NCBI GenBank assembly: GCA_947044405.1
Contig: CAMRHE010000168.1
Location: forward strand, 3,501,001 to 3,565,000
Reading direction: 5' to 3'
Source: Leptodactylus fallax
Lineage: Eukaryota > Chordata > Amphibia > Anura > Leptodactylidae
Length of the DNA stretch: 64,000 nucleotides
The notes below the pieces were generated by a model, which saw only the letters and a program-made list of their open reading frames with translations, did no database searches and had not been told where the DNA came from. Below are positions 54,762 through 64,000 of the stretch, piece by piece (positions within the stretch are counted from its first letter, which is position 1; the number at the start of each line of letters is the position of its first letter). The translations under genes were made by a program, and so were the position numbers.

Positions 54762-56472
54762 TATGTATGTCTATAAACTGCTGTTTAGACACAGCCAGGC
54801 ACAGAAGAGAAAGAGCGCTATTTTGTTTTTTGAAGCACAGACATAGACGGTTTGGTTTTTGAACACCATTCTACTTTTGCAGAGCCCTGAAATGCCAATA
54901 AAGTAAACACGTGACCCCATTTTGGAAACTGCACCCCTGAAGGAATTTATCTAGGGTTACAGTGAGCATTTTTAACCCCCAAGTGTTGCATTCATTTATT
55001 TTCCAGACATGAATGTGCAGATGATGGTGAAAGGAGAAAATGGCAATTTTTCCAGGAATATGTAAATTCAGTGTGCATTATGTTGTGCCCAGCTTGTATC
55101 AGAGATGAACGCTCCAAAAACTGTTGTGCCCGGGATACCCACTTACCAGTTTTTTGCATGTGTGAAACGGCTTATCTCTGGAAAAATTGCAATTTTTACT
55201 TTTGATCATCATTTCTGGAAATTAAATTAATGCAACACTCAAGGGTTAAAATGCTCTCCACGCCACTTGATAAATCTCTTGAGGGCAATTCTTGGGCTCT
55301 GCTAAAGTGGCATGACATTCAAAAAACTAAACTGTTTACCAAAAAGCAAAATACCCACATATGGCACACAGCGGGGCGCAAATGTGAAGGAGCGCTATGT
55401 GCTTTTGGAGCACAGATTTATATTGTTGGTTTTTGGATGCCATGTCACATTTGCACATTTCCTCTACAAAGTGGGGTCACTTCTTAGGGAATTCCAATTT
55501 AGTGGCACCTCCAGGGCTCTGCAAAATCAACATGGCATCCAGAAAGTCCCTCTAAATCTATAGTCCAAAAGATAAAAAGCTCAGTACTCCTTCCCTTCTG
55601 AGCTCTGCTGTGTGCTCAAGCAGCAGTTTGTGCCCACATATACAACTTTTTTGCACCTAGAATAACCCTCTTAATAGTTTTTTGGGTGCGAGTCTCTGAT
55701 GACACAAAGTGGGCACAACATATTGGACACTGAAATGGCATATTTCTTTAAAAATTAAAATGTTCACTTTGTACATAAATATTTTGAAAGAAATTCCTTG
55801 AGGGGTGTAGTTTCTAAAGTGACATCACTTTTGAGGCGTTTCCATTGTACTGGTACTTTAGGGGCTCTGCAGATGCAACATGACACCTGAAAACTATTCC
55901 AGCCACATCTACCTTCCAAAACCAAAAGCACTATTTCCATTCCAAGCCCCTTCATATACCCATACAAAATTTTATGACCACATATGGGGTATTGTCATGT
56001 TCAGGAGAAAATATGTTACAAACTGTGGAGAGATTTTTCTTCTTTAACCCCTTGTAAAAATGAAAAATTTGGGGCTAAATGGACAATTTATTGGAAAAAA
56101 GTATTTCTTCATTTTTACGTCCCAATGCTAATAAAATCTGTGAAATAGGTGTGGGTCAAAATGCTCATCATACCCCTTGAGAAATTTCATGATGGGTGTA
56201 GTTTCCAAAATGGCAAAATGACATGGCAGCTGAAAACTATTTCAGCAAAGTTCCATAACAAACTATGAGACGCATTTTCTCCTTTAACCCCTTGTGAACG
56301 TGTAAATTTTAGGGCTAAATGAATGTGTTATTGCAAAAAATTAAATGTCTAAATTTCACCATAGTGTTTTAATTCCCGTGAAATGCTGAAAGGGTTAACA
56401 AACTTCCCAAATGCTATTTTGAATTATTTGAGGGGTGCAGTTTTGAAATTGTGACTTTTGAGGGGTTTCTAA

Positions 56473-56773
56473 TGTTGCATAGTTGTGTCACAGAAGAAGC
56501 TTGAGAGTAGATTATATGGGATAATCAGCATTTACTTCTTAGAACATGAGGTAAACAGCATCAAAACGTTAACACAGGAAAACTTGAAAGTAAAAAGGAC
56601 CTTTTACAATAGAGAGATAAAATCAAGGTACAACAAGTCTCACATAGCATACCATTACACTCTATTCAGCATATAACACTAATAACATCGCCATCTACTG
56701 TCAGATAGATGTAAACTTCTCCACACAAATAAGTCTATCTGTTGCATATATATGTATATAGTATATACCAACA
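56473..56773 (-). repeat. copia 3' LTR (301 bp)
   Basis: Right-hand LTR in element orientation. No difference from the other LTR was found by eye. Confidence 0.96.
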
Positions 56774-56783
56774 CCCTTTCTCA
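56774..56783 (-). other. copia polypurine tract
   Basis: GAGAAAGGG on the minus strand immediately before the 3' LTR (TGTTGG); the expected second-strand primer. Confidence 0.75.
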
Positions 56784-56794
56784 ACAGTAAGAAC

Positions 56795-59700
56795 TTATTC
56801 AGTTAAATATAATCTCTTCATCAGTCTCTGGTGTCTTTCAGCACTCAACGCCTTTGTGAAAATATCTGCTGTCATATCTTCAGTTGGGCAGTATTCTAAA
56901 TTCAGAATTCCTTGTTCCTGATGATCCCGTAAGAAATGAAACTTCACCTCAATGTGTTTAGTTCTGGGATTAACTCTTTCCATCTGTATCCCTAGGTAAT
57001 GCTTCACATTTCCCAGATCTTTGATCTCAAAGTGTTGATCCAAAATTTTCCGTATTTCGGCTTCATCCCTTTCTCTTTCAAAACAAACTAAAATATCATC
57101 AACATATATCAGTACATAGATCCATCTGTCATCTAGTTTCTTTGTGTATAGACAGGGATCCGCTTTGCTTCTTAGAAAATGTTCATTTATGAGCACTTCA
57201 GTGATTTTATCATTCCACGCTTTAGCGGCTTGTTTTAAAACGTATATACTTTTCTGTAGCTTACAAACCATGTTTGGTTTCTCTTTATCTTTGAATCCTG
57301 GAGGTTGTTCCATGTAAATTTCTTCTGTTAAATCTCCATTCAGAAATGCTGTCTTTACATCCAGATGTTTCAATTCCATTCCTTTAGTAGCTGCAACCGC
57401 AAGCAAAGTTCTGATTGTAGTATGCTTGACAACCGGAGCAAATGTTTCATCATAGTCTTCTCCGTATTTTTGAGAATAACCTTTAGCTACGAGTCTTGCT
57501 CGGTATTGTTCAGCGGTGCCATCTGTTTGGTATTTAACTTTAAAAACCCATTTACATCCTATAGCTTTTCTCCCTTTTGGTAATTCTGTCAGTGTCCATG
57601 TCTTTGAATCATGCATGGATTTCATTTCTGTTTCTGTAGCCTTTATCCACTTATTGGCCTCTTCTTCTGAAAGTTGAGATATATCCTCCCAAGATGTAGG
57701 TTCATATACTTTATTTGTACTTGCCTTGTATGAAAGACGTACTGGTGGTTTTCCTTTGTTTTCTCTCATTGAACGTCTTGGTTCTGTGTCTGTCTGTAGT
57801 TCTATCTCTTCACTTTCAGTATTTTGAACTTTATCAATTTCAACTTCTTTTTCATCAGATGTTCCTGGACTTATATCACTGTTGTCTCTCTCATTTCTCA
57901 TTTCCAGTGATGTCATAATGTTATAATTTAGATCTTCAATGAATGTTACACTGTTACTCACCGTAACTCTGTCTTTTTTAGGATCTAGGATTCTGTATCC
58001 TTTGCAGTTGTCACTATATCCAACAAATATTCCTTCTATGGCTCTGTTTTGAAGTTTGGAGCGTTTCTCTTCTGGAACAAAAACAAAAGCTTTGCAACCA
58101 AAAACTCTTAAATGATTCACACTTGGTTTCTTACCATGCCACAGTTCATATGGGGTTTTTTTCAGTTTTCTTGAAAAAAGTCTATTTTGCAGATAAGTAG
58201 CTGTCATTGCTGCTTCACCCCAGTATTTCTCTGGTAGTTTGGAATCTGTTAGCATGCATCTTATCATTTCAGTCAGAGTTCTGTTTTTCCTTTCTGCTAC
58301 GCCATTTTGTTCAGGTGTATATGGAACAGTTTTGTGATGCTCTATTCCATTCTGTCTTAAATAGTTCTCTATTTGGTGTCCTGTGAATTCACCTCCATTA
58401 TCACTTCTAATGATGATTGGCTTCCTCTGAAACTTATTATACGACTTTGACACGTATTCTTCTAATTTACTGAAAACTTCACTTTTGTTCTTTATTAAGT
58501 ACGTGACTGTGTATCTTGAGTAGTCATCTATAAAAGTCACCATATATCTATTACCTCCTGATGTGGTTACTTTCATGGGTCCACATACATCAGTATGCAC
58601 CAAGTCAAGTGGTTTTGTGCCTTTTGCTTCACTCTCTTTAGGTATACACACTCTTGTAGCTTTAGATTTTATACAACATTCACATCTTACAATAATTGAG
58701 CAATCAGATATCAACAGATCTTTTGTCAAATTTTTGTTCTGTAATGCCATGATACTCTCAGGATGTCTGTGTCCTAAGCGTCTATGCCACATGTGAATAC
58801 AATTCTTGTGATCATGTGTACATAACTTCATCTGTTCCTTTAATGTGTCTAGATGATATAATTGTTCACCTGCTTTTACATTTATTATTATCTTGTCTCC
58901 TGCTAGGATTGTACATTCATCATCTTTGAATTTTACAGTAAGTCCTTTAGCTGTTAGACGTTTTACAGATAATAGTCCTCCATCTAGTCCTGGAACATAT
59001 AACACATCCTTTACTAGTATCTTTGAATTATGCCCAAATTTATCAGAATAGATTAGCATTCCTTGTCCAGTACCTTCCGCGGTTATTTTGCTCCCATCTG
59101 CAAGGTAAATAGCTTCCTTCTTATTTAGATCAAGTTCAGTAAAGAAGCTCTTATTACTTGTCATGTGACTTGTTGCTCCTGAGTCAATATACCAACTCAT
59201 TGATAACCTTTTATCGGTTACTTTAAATGTACCATTCCAGTGATCTGCATGTGGGTTAGATATTGTGCTTTTCACCTTCTGTTTACTTTCTTTATGGTAT
59301 AACTTCTGTTCTGCTTTCCATATAGTACAGTCTTTCTTTAAATGTCCCTTTTTCTTGCATCTGAAACATTCTCTTGTTTCTGTTTTATAGGTCCTCTTAT
59401 CTGTAATTTTAAGAGCATTTACACTGTCCTTTTCTGTGGAATCATTTGTTTGTTCTTTCCTTCTCTGGTATTCATCTATGAGTCGTGTTTTTACAAACTC
59501 TAGTGTAATGTCTGCTTCAGGTCTTGTTTCTAGTGCATTTATCAAAGCAGTGTATGAATCCGGCAAGCTACACAATACTATTGCTGCTACATGACTTTCT
59601 TTAATATCTTCACCAACTGATCTCAGCTGTGTTATCACTTCCATCATGGAGTTTATGTGCCCCTGCATGTCTTCCTGTGCACTTAATCTTATCTTGTAAA

Positions 59701-60016
59701 GTTTCCTTAGCAGAAACAATTTGTGATTTAAGCTGGATCTTTCATATAACTTTCTCAATGCTTCCCACATTCCCTTTGCTGTATTCTCATTCCTTATGTG
59801 GATTAACTGATCATCTTCCACTAATAAGCTGATAGTAGCTCTTCCTTGTCTGTTTTTCTTATCCCATGTCTCATTATTATCATTGGGTCTATCTGTAGTG
59901 ATTACATCCCATAAATCATCTTTAGACAATAACATCTCCACTTTGAACTTCCATAACTGATAATTCTCATTGTTCAGCTTAGCTACTGTAAGTCTGAGTT
60001 CTGAATTGCTGGTCAT
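56795..60016 (-). CDS. copia-type Gag-Pol polyprotein lacking RNase H
   Basis: Uninterrupted frame of 1,073 codons from the ATG at 60,016 (MTSNSELRLTVAKLNNENYQ); the frame is open 5' of it without another ATG. In order: Gag region (LNNENYQLWKFKVEMLL at about 14-30); CCHC zinc knuckle CFRCKKKGHLKKDC (217-230); aspartic protease WYIDSGATSHM (D278); pre-integrase zinc region WHRRLGHRHPES (about 410-421); integrase with D476 (HTDVCGPM), D539 (RSDNGGEF) and E575 (NGVAERKN), spacing DD35E; reverse transcriptase with LDVKTAFLNGDL (D885) and YVDD (971-974). After KHYLGIQMER (to 1,014) the sequence jumps to VNPRTKHIEVKFHFLRD, which normally lies after RNase H, so the connection and RNase H domains are missing in frame. 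All other catalytic residues are present. KSIYVLKQAAKAW differs slightly from the usual KSIYGLKQA. Confidence 0.95.
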   Translation of the reverse strand: MTSNSELRLTVAKLNNENYQLWKFKVEMLLSKDDLWDVITTDRPNDNNETWDKKNRQGRATISLLVEDDQLIHIRNENTAKGMWEALRKLYERSSLNHKLFLLRKLYKIRLSAQEDMQGHINSMMEVITQLRSVGEDIKESHVAAIVLCSLPDSYTALINALETRPEADITLEFVKTRLIDEYQRRKEQTNDSTEKDSVNALKITDKRTYKTETRECFRCKKKGHLKKDCTIWKAEQKLYHKESKQKVKSTISNPHADHWNGTFKVTDKRLSMSWYIDSGATSHMTSNKSFFTELDLNKKEAIYLADGSKITAEGTGQGMLIYSDKFGHNSKILVKDVLYVPGLDGGLLSVKRLTAKGLTVKFKDDECTILAGDKIIINVKAGEQLYHLDTLKEQMKLCTHDHKNCIHMWHRRLGHRHPESIMALQNKNLTKDLLISDCSIIVRCECCIKSKATRVCIPKESEAKGTKPLDLVHTDVCGPMKVTTSGGNRYMVTFIDDYSRYTVTYLIKNKSEVFSKLEEYVSKSYNKFQRKPIIIRSDNGGEFTGHQIENYLRQNGIEHHKTVPYTPEQNGVAERKNRTLTEMIRCMLTDSKLPEKYWGEAAMTATYLQNRLFSRKLKKTPYELWHGKKPSVNHLRVFGCKAFVFVPEEKRSKLQNRAIEGIFVGYSDNCKGYRILDPKKDRVTVSNSVTFIEDLNYNIMTSLEMRNERDNSDISPGTSDEKEVEIDKVQNTESEEIELQTDTEPRRSMRENKGKPPVRLSYKASTNKVYEPTSWEDISQLSEEEANKWIKATETEMKSMHDSKTWTLTELPKGRKAIGCKWVFKVKYQTDGTAEQYRARLVAKGYSQKYGEDYDETFAPVVKHTTIRTLLAVAATKGMELKHLDVKTAFLNGDLTEEIYMEQPPGFKDKEKPNMVCKLQKSIYVLKQAAKAWNDKITEVLINEHFLRSKADPCLYTKKLDDRWIYVLIYVDDILVCFERERDEAEIRKILDQHFEIKDLGNVKHYLGIQMERVNPRTKHIEVKFHFLRDHQEQGILNLEYCPTEDMTADIFTKALSAERHQRLMKRLYLTE

Positions 60017-60095
60017 TTTAACTTGTCTTACTTGTTTGGACAGAATTGTTCTGAAGAATCCTTTTGCATTCACTGGGTCTTTTTGTCTTCTATGC

Positions 60096-60109
60096 CTGGG
60101 ACCATAACC
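60096..60109 (-). other. copia primer-binding site (half-tRNA-iMet type)
   Basis: On the minus strand GGTTATGGTCCCAG follows the 5' LTR with no gap. It is complementary, with one mismatch, to the anticodon stem-loop of initiator tRNA-Met rather than to a tRNA 3' end. Drosophila copia is known to prime from a tRNA-iMet fragment ending in the anticodon arm. Confidence 0.8.
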
Positions 60110-60410
60110 TGTTGCATAGTTGTGTCACAGAAGAAGCTTGAGAGTAGATTATATGGGATAATCAGCATTTACTTCTTAGAACATGAGGTAAACAGCATCA
60201 AAACGTTAACACAGGAAAACTTGAAAGTAAAAAGGACCTTTTACAATAGAGAGATAAAATCAAGGTACAACAAGTCTCACATAGCATACCATTACACTCT
60301 ATTCAGCATATAACACTAATAACATCGCCATCTACTGTCAGATAGATGTAAACTTCTCCACACAAATAAGTCTATCTGTTGCATATATATGTATATAGTA
60401 TATACCAACA
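60110..60410 (-). repeat. copia 5' LTR (301 bp)
   Basis: 5' LTR in element orientation, with promoter expected here; contains a TATATAC-rich start. Indistinguishable by eye from the 3' LTR. Confidence 0.96.
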
Positions 60411-60428
60411 TCTAATATATAGGCCTTT

Positions 60429-61099
60429 TATAACATCTCTGCCTGTTCAGGTCTCTGCGCCACCTACCGCTTGCACGCTGCTGCACAGGAGGCGTGTTCA
60501 GCTTGATTCCTTGCTTAAGGTTCTTGTTGCTCAGTCTGAACACTGTCCTAGTACTACTACTATGTAATTGAATTTCAGCCAATTCCGTCTCCTGCACCTT
60601 GTTTCTTTCTGCTCCTCAGATAATTAATCTTAGCCTTGCCTGTGTGATTGACGGCCTGTCTACCAATCAAGTTTGGGGCAAGTCCTGGACTTGCTATAAA
60701 CAGGTCATCAGCTCACTCATGGTTGCGGGCTATTGTGACTCTGTCCTGTGACCTTGTCCTTGCTAGCTGTTCCTTGCTATTGTATTGTATTACTTACCTC
60801 TGACCTTTGGCTTCCCTTGACTATTCTTTTGGATTTCGATTTTGTACTACTTTGTCTCTCTGGCTTTTGACCCTTAGTTTGCTGACTCCTCTTCTGTGTT
60901 GTTTGTCTTGTCTTGTTCTGTGTGTCACTTATTTAGAGAAGGAATCATCTCCAAGTTGTCAGCTTTCACCTAGGACAGTCAGGCAAGTAGGCAGGGACAG
61001 GGGCTGGGTCTAGTCTAGGGCTCACTGTCTCTGTTATTCCCTTCTTTCCTTGATTCTGCAGCAGCACTGGGGAATTGCTCAACTGGCAATTCCCTTACA
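60429..61099 (+). repeat. Solo gypsy-type LTR 2 (671 bp)
   Basis: Head TATAACATCTCTGCCTGTTC (TG changed to TA), end GGCAATTCCCTTACA. Flanks CCTTT and CCATT form a 5-bp duplication with one change. Full-length version of the LTR at 33,164. No internal region, so it probably arose by LTR-LTR recombination. Confidence 0.85.
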
Positions 61100-61489
61100 C
61101 CATTATAATCTCTTTAAGAACTGAAGTGGTCACTAACAAATTAGTTTGGGAAATTTTCTTGTAAACCTGGAAAATCGCTGTCACACTTGTAAGCCTTTTA
61201 ACATCCAAAATAAATTAAAGGACGATTAAAAGATGATTCCAATATAAAGTAGAGATATGGTAGATAATATTTATTAATGTATTTGGGTGGTATGACTATT
61301 TGTCTGAAAAGCAGAGAATTTCACATTTTTAAAACTGTAATTTCTATCAAATTTCTGATTTTTTTTTTTATAAAAATCACTTGTATAAGTTAAAGCGTCT
61401 CAAAGTTATTGATATATAAAGTGACACATGTCAATTTTGAAAAATATGTCCTTAAGGTGTTTTTTTGGTCATGTCCTTAAGAGTTAAAT

Positions 61490-62026
61490 ATACTCGTTCA
61501 CTCTCAATATTGTTAAAATGACCGTTTGATGACAGGTAAAAAACATCTGTCACACAGCTGTTTTTCACTTGCCGTGTGAATAAGGCCTTAATCTCATCCA
61601 CTCACATAACTTTTAGTCATTTTCTTCTGCAATAATATATTCATATTTTGCTTATCTCTTACTTGTTTTGTATTTTGTAGCCAACACATGAGCACCTTTG
61701 AATGATTCCAACCATATAACAATTTTCTCCTTTAGGACTCCATTGAACTCAAAACAGTTACCCAGTGCTGAAAATGTGGAGCATCTCAATGCAACTTAGG
61801 GGCATCTTGGTGCACCTTGTCTCTTGGCATATCTAGTTTGAGTTAAAAGGGGGTGGGGATTAATTGTGCCAAAAATACGCCAAAATTATGTCGTAAAATT
61901 CTGGTTCAAAGAAAACCAACTAAAGGGTGATATAAACTTAAAAATGTCTGTTTCTGGTTGGAGCGCTAAATCACGCCATCCAGCCTGACATTGCCTGATA
62001 CTATAGTATGTAGCTACATCTGGTAG
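61490..62026. other. Unassigned with dispersed repeat fragment
   Basis: 61,535-61,590 has an inverted pair (GACAGGTAAAAAACATCTGT / ACAGCTGTTTTTCACTTGCC). 61,750-62,010 is an inverse relative of the repeat at 22,440-22,720. No coding signal. Confidence 0.4.
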
Positions 62027-62344
62027 TCTGAGGCCAGGGGCACACCGCTAATGAGGCGAAGCGAGGCGGCCGCCTCAGGCGGCATTATCTGTCACTGTCA
62101 CCGCCTGTGTTGACATTCAGAGGTCTGGTAAACCAGCCCAGGACAGGCCACTTTAAAAAAAACAAAGCTGAGCAGGTCCTGTTCTGGGCTGGTTTACGAG
62201 ACCTCTTAATGTCAGTGCAGGCGGCGATACAATGATGTCATCGCGCCTCCTACACTGAGACACAGATGTCGCGGACAAAAAGAGGAGGTGGCGGCTCCAT
62301 CAAGGGATCGCAGGTAGATGAGGATAACTTTTTTTTTTTTATAT

Positions 62345-62394
62345 AAATAGGCTGTTACCTGCTGGAGTAACCCCAGCAGGTAACGGCCTATTTA
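62345..62394. repeat. Perfect-type palindrome beside module 3
   Basis: Arms AAATAGGCTGTTACCTGCTGG and its near-complement CCAGCAGGTAACGGCCTATTT around AGTAACC. Related arms occur at 33,820 and 42,400 next to the same module in hAT-A elements. Confidence 0.85.
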
Positions 62395-62499
62395 TTTGCC
62401 TACCCCGTGCCTGCTCGTGGCCACCTCCGATTCCCCTTCTGCTATGGGAAGCAGAAGTGGATGCCGCTGTGAGAAGCCGCAGGCCTCAAATACTACTAT

Positions 62500-62825
62500 T
62501 GTTATACTCTGGGGTCTTTTCAGACCCCAGAGTATAATAATCGGAGACCCAGGGGAGGTAAAGGAACATAAAAACCAATGTTTCTTACCTCTCCTGTGAT
62601 CCGATGTTACTCCGAGCAGGCTTGGGCCCTCTGGTGACGTCATCAGGTCACTTCGCCGGCCTGATCACGTGACGTGTGTGAACAATTAAACAGGGCCGAA
62701 TGCTGCCGGGAGTGCACTGGTGTCCAGGAAAGGTAAGTAACACTGGTTTTTATGTTTGTCACCTCCCCTGGGTCTCTGATCATTATACTCTGGGGTCTAA
62801 AAAGACCCCAGAGTATAATAATAGT
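62500..62825. repeat. Hairpin-bounded foldback module 3
   Basis: Hairpins TTATACTCTGGGGTCT / AGACCCCAGAGTATAA at 62,502-62,537 and again at 62,783-62,820 bracket inverted arms (GGGGAGGTAAAGGAACATAA; TTATGTTTGTCACCTCCCCT). The best-preserved copy of the module. Confidence 0.92.
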
Positions 62826-62829
62826 TCAT

Positions 62830-62975
62830 GGGTGGGCCACTATGGGGCATAATACCGTGTGCAGGGGCCACTGTGGAGCATAATACCGTGTGCAGGGGCC
62901 ACTATGGAGCATAATACCGTGTGCAGGGGCCGCTGCGAGGCATAATACAGTGTGCAGGGGCCGCTGCGGGCGCCT
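62830..62975. repeat. 31-bp minisatellite, about 4 copies
   Basis: GGGGCCACTATGGAGCATAA then TACCGTGTGCA units following foldback module 3. The same start of the array remains in hAT-C copy 1 at 9,800-9,857. Confidence 0.9.
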
Positions 62976-64000
62976 GTTTATATCATACGCTGTCTGTTTA
63001 TAGTGACCATTTGATGTAATTACAGACTTGTCACATGGACGTGTATAGGACGAGGCTGTAGTTACATTACATGGCCGCTATGAGATAAATGACACTATGT
63101 AAACAGAGAAGCGGTCACGGCGCTTATATAGGTACCATTCAAACACCTGATCAGTAGGGGTCCTGGGTTTTTTAGCCCCACTGATTAGTTTATTAATGAC
63201 CTGGAAAACCTTTTAATTAGTTAACACCTGGGGCATTATTAATAAGGGGCACAATTTATACAGGGAACACACGGACATTATTAATATAAAGATGCACTTG
63301 GGAGTATTATTCATTATGGGGGGGGTTAAATCATATATTTTATAATTGGGGTAGCAGCAGGATGGGTCTGCAGGTGAGGACAATATGGGTCAGGTGCCTG
63401 GAAAAGTGAGGAGCCAAAGATGTCTGTGTTGCAAACTTTACAGAGACAAGTCACAGCTGGAAGAAGTGGTCATGGCGGTCCAAAGGGAAGAGAGGAAATG
63501 TGAAGGATTAGTCAGAGACGTCACCTGTAAGTCACAAAATGTTACTGCACTGTATTCACCTAAATGAGGATAAATACCTGATTGATGGGGGTCTGTCTGC
63601 TGAGACCCCCACTGAGCTTGAGAATTGTTTTTCTTTCCCCCCACTGGGTGGGAATTCAACCTGACCGCAGCCAGTCTGAATATAGGTGTGTCACTTGGTG
63701 GATCGACGAACCCGCGTGGCTCTCATTCACTTCAATGGGAGTGCCAAAGATAGCCAAAGTAGAGTACTCAGCTATCTGCGGCACTCCTATTATAGAGAAT
63801 GGGGCCACGTGGGCTCGTCCATCCACCAAGCAGAAGATGTGTAAAGTTACTTTCATTGTTAATACCGTGTTGTTGATCTGATACTGAAGTAATACAGGAA
63901 GAATTCTTAAAAACTGTTTTATAACTTTGTGTATTGTGTATATTGTGCGACGATAACAGCGTGTGAAGCTAGTAGCATGGAAACTCAATTTTTTTTTTTT

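Larger units (their letters stand above)
56473..60410 (-). mobile_element. Complete Ty1/copia-type LTR retrotransposon
   Basis: 3,938 bp on the minus strand with a perfect 5-bp target duplication TCTAA (56,468-56,472; 60,411-60,415). Two 301-bp LTRs, TG...CA bounded (TGTTGGTATATACTATATAC at the 5' end on the minus strand), are identical as far as I can compare by eye. Primer-binding site directly follows the 5' LTR; a GAGAAAGGG purine tract directly precedes the 3' LTR. One open Gag-Pol frame fills the interior. It lies in the large TTAA-bounded repeat. Complete, recent copia insertions are uncommon in vertebrate genomes. Confidence 0.96.
51484..61489. repeat. Large TTAA-bounded non-coding repeat with three nested insertions
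   Basis: Left end TTTAACCCATTAACACAAAA; right end GTCCTTAAGAGTTAAA, roughly inverted. After removing Tc1-H, copia and the solo LTR about 3.8 kb remains. The middle contains diverged sub-repeats with recurrent words: GAGGGGTGCAGTTTT (52,956; 56,429), GAGGGGTGTAGTTTCTAA (55,799), GGTACTTTAGAGGCTCTGCA (53,014) and GGTACTTTAGGGGCTCTGCA (55,852); one stretch near 54,925 is in inverse orientation. It encodes nothing. Such arrays are common in frogs to my knowledge; treating the whole as one element is an inference. Confidence 0.55.
62035..64000. mobile_element. hAT-C copy 2, cut by window end
   Basis: Begins CAGGGGCACACCGCTAATGA like the element at 9,553 and runs collinear with it to the last base of the window, corresponding to about 14,020 in copy 1. 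The duplicated target should be TCTGAGGC (62,027-62,034), to be found beyond the window. It lacks the L2 insertion and retains about 540 bp with foldback module 3 plus minisatellite units that copy 1 lost. No transposase is seen. Confidence 0.88.

Noticed and set aside
57365..59832. Plus-strand open frames of 62-77 codons
   Set aside because: All are shadows of the copia Gag-Pol frame on the minus strand.

Overview
The window looks like a transposon-dense intergenic or intronic stretch of a large vertebrate genome, most likely an anuran amphibian. I infer this from the mixture present: several distinct Tc1/mariner families, CR1, L2 and Tx1/L1-type LINEs, a Penelope-like element, a Helitron, Ty3/gypsy and Ty1/copia elements, hAT and TTAA-flanked non-autonomous elements, a tRNA-headed SINE and long TA microsatellites. 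No host gene, exon, tRNA gene or rRNA gene could be supported. Nearly every real reading frame belongs to a mobile element, and almost all are broken.

Layout. 0-1.65 kb: CR1 LINE remnant (minus). 1.68-5.64 kb: Tx1/L1-type LINE remnant (minus), split by a Tc1 copy and a TTAA-flanked MITE. 5.75-7.49 kb: decayed hAT transposase. 7.5-14.5 kb: a second CR1 (minus) whose ORF1 esterase is interrupted by a hAT element, which itself received a near-full-length L2 LINE. 15.0-16.7 kb: nearly intact Tc1. 17.5-18.1 kb: minisatellite. 18-23 kb: mostly unassigned sequence with MITEs. 23.3-25.7 kb: gag-only Ty3/gypsy element inserted in a hairpin-rich MITE. 26.3-27.3 kb: Penelope-like fragment. 28.3-29.5 kb: TA-flanked element with hairpins and a minisatellite. 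30.1 kb: SINE. 31.2-32.8 kb: Tc1-type element with DD35E spacing. 33.2-35.8 kb: solo LTRs and a hAT element carrying the same hairpin/minisatellite module. 37.6-39.5 kb: inverted repeat and a Tc1 broken by only two TGA codons. 40-47.3 kb: hAT remnant interrupted by a deleted Tc1, a Helitron (with its own nested hAT) and a DD38E Tc1. 48.9-50.4 kb: MITEs. 51.5-61.5 kb: one large low-complexity repeat into which a Tc1, a complete copia element and a solo gypsy LTR have jumped. 62.0-64.0 kb: a second copy of the 9.5-14 kb hAT, cut by the window edge.

The most notable single object is the copia-type element at 56,473-60,410. It has two LTRs that look identical by eye, a perfect 5-bp target duplication, a primer-binding site matching the anticodon arm of initiator tRNA-Met, and one open Gag-Pol frame from which the RNase H region has been removed in frame. 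The second theme is a hairpin-foldback plus ~31-bp minisatellite module that recurs inside elements with three unrelated terminal repeats. Because several insertions are nested and related repeats elsewhere in the window provide empty-site comparisons, much of the insertion order can be read directly.
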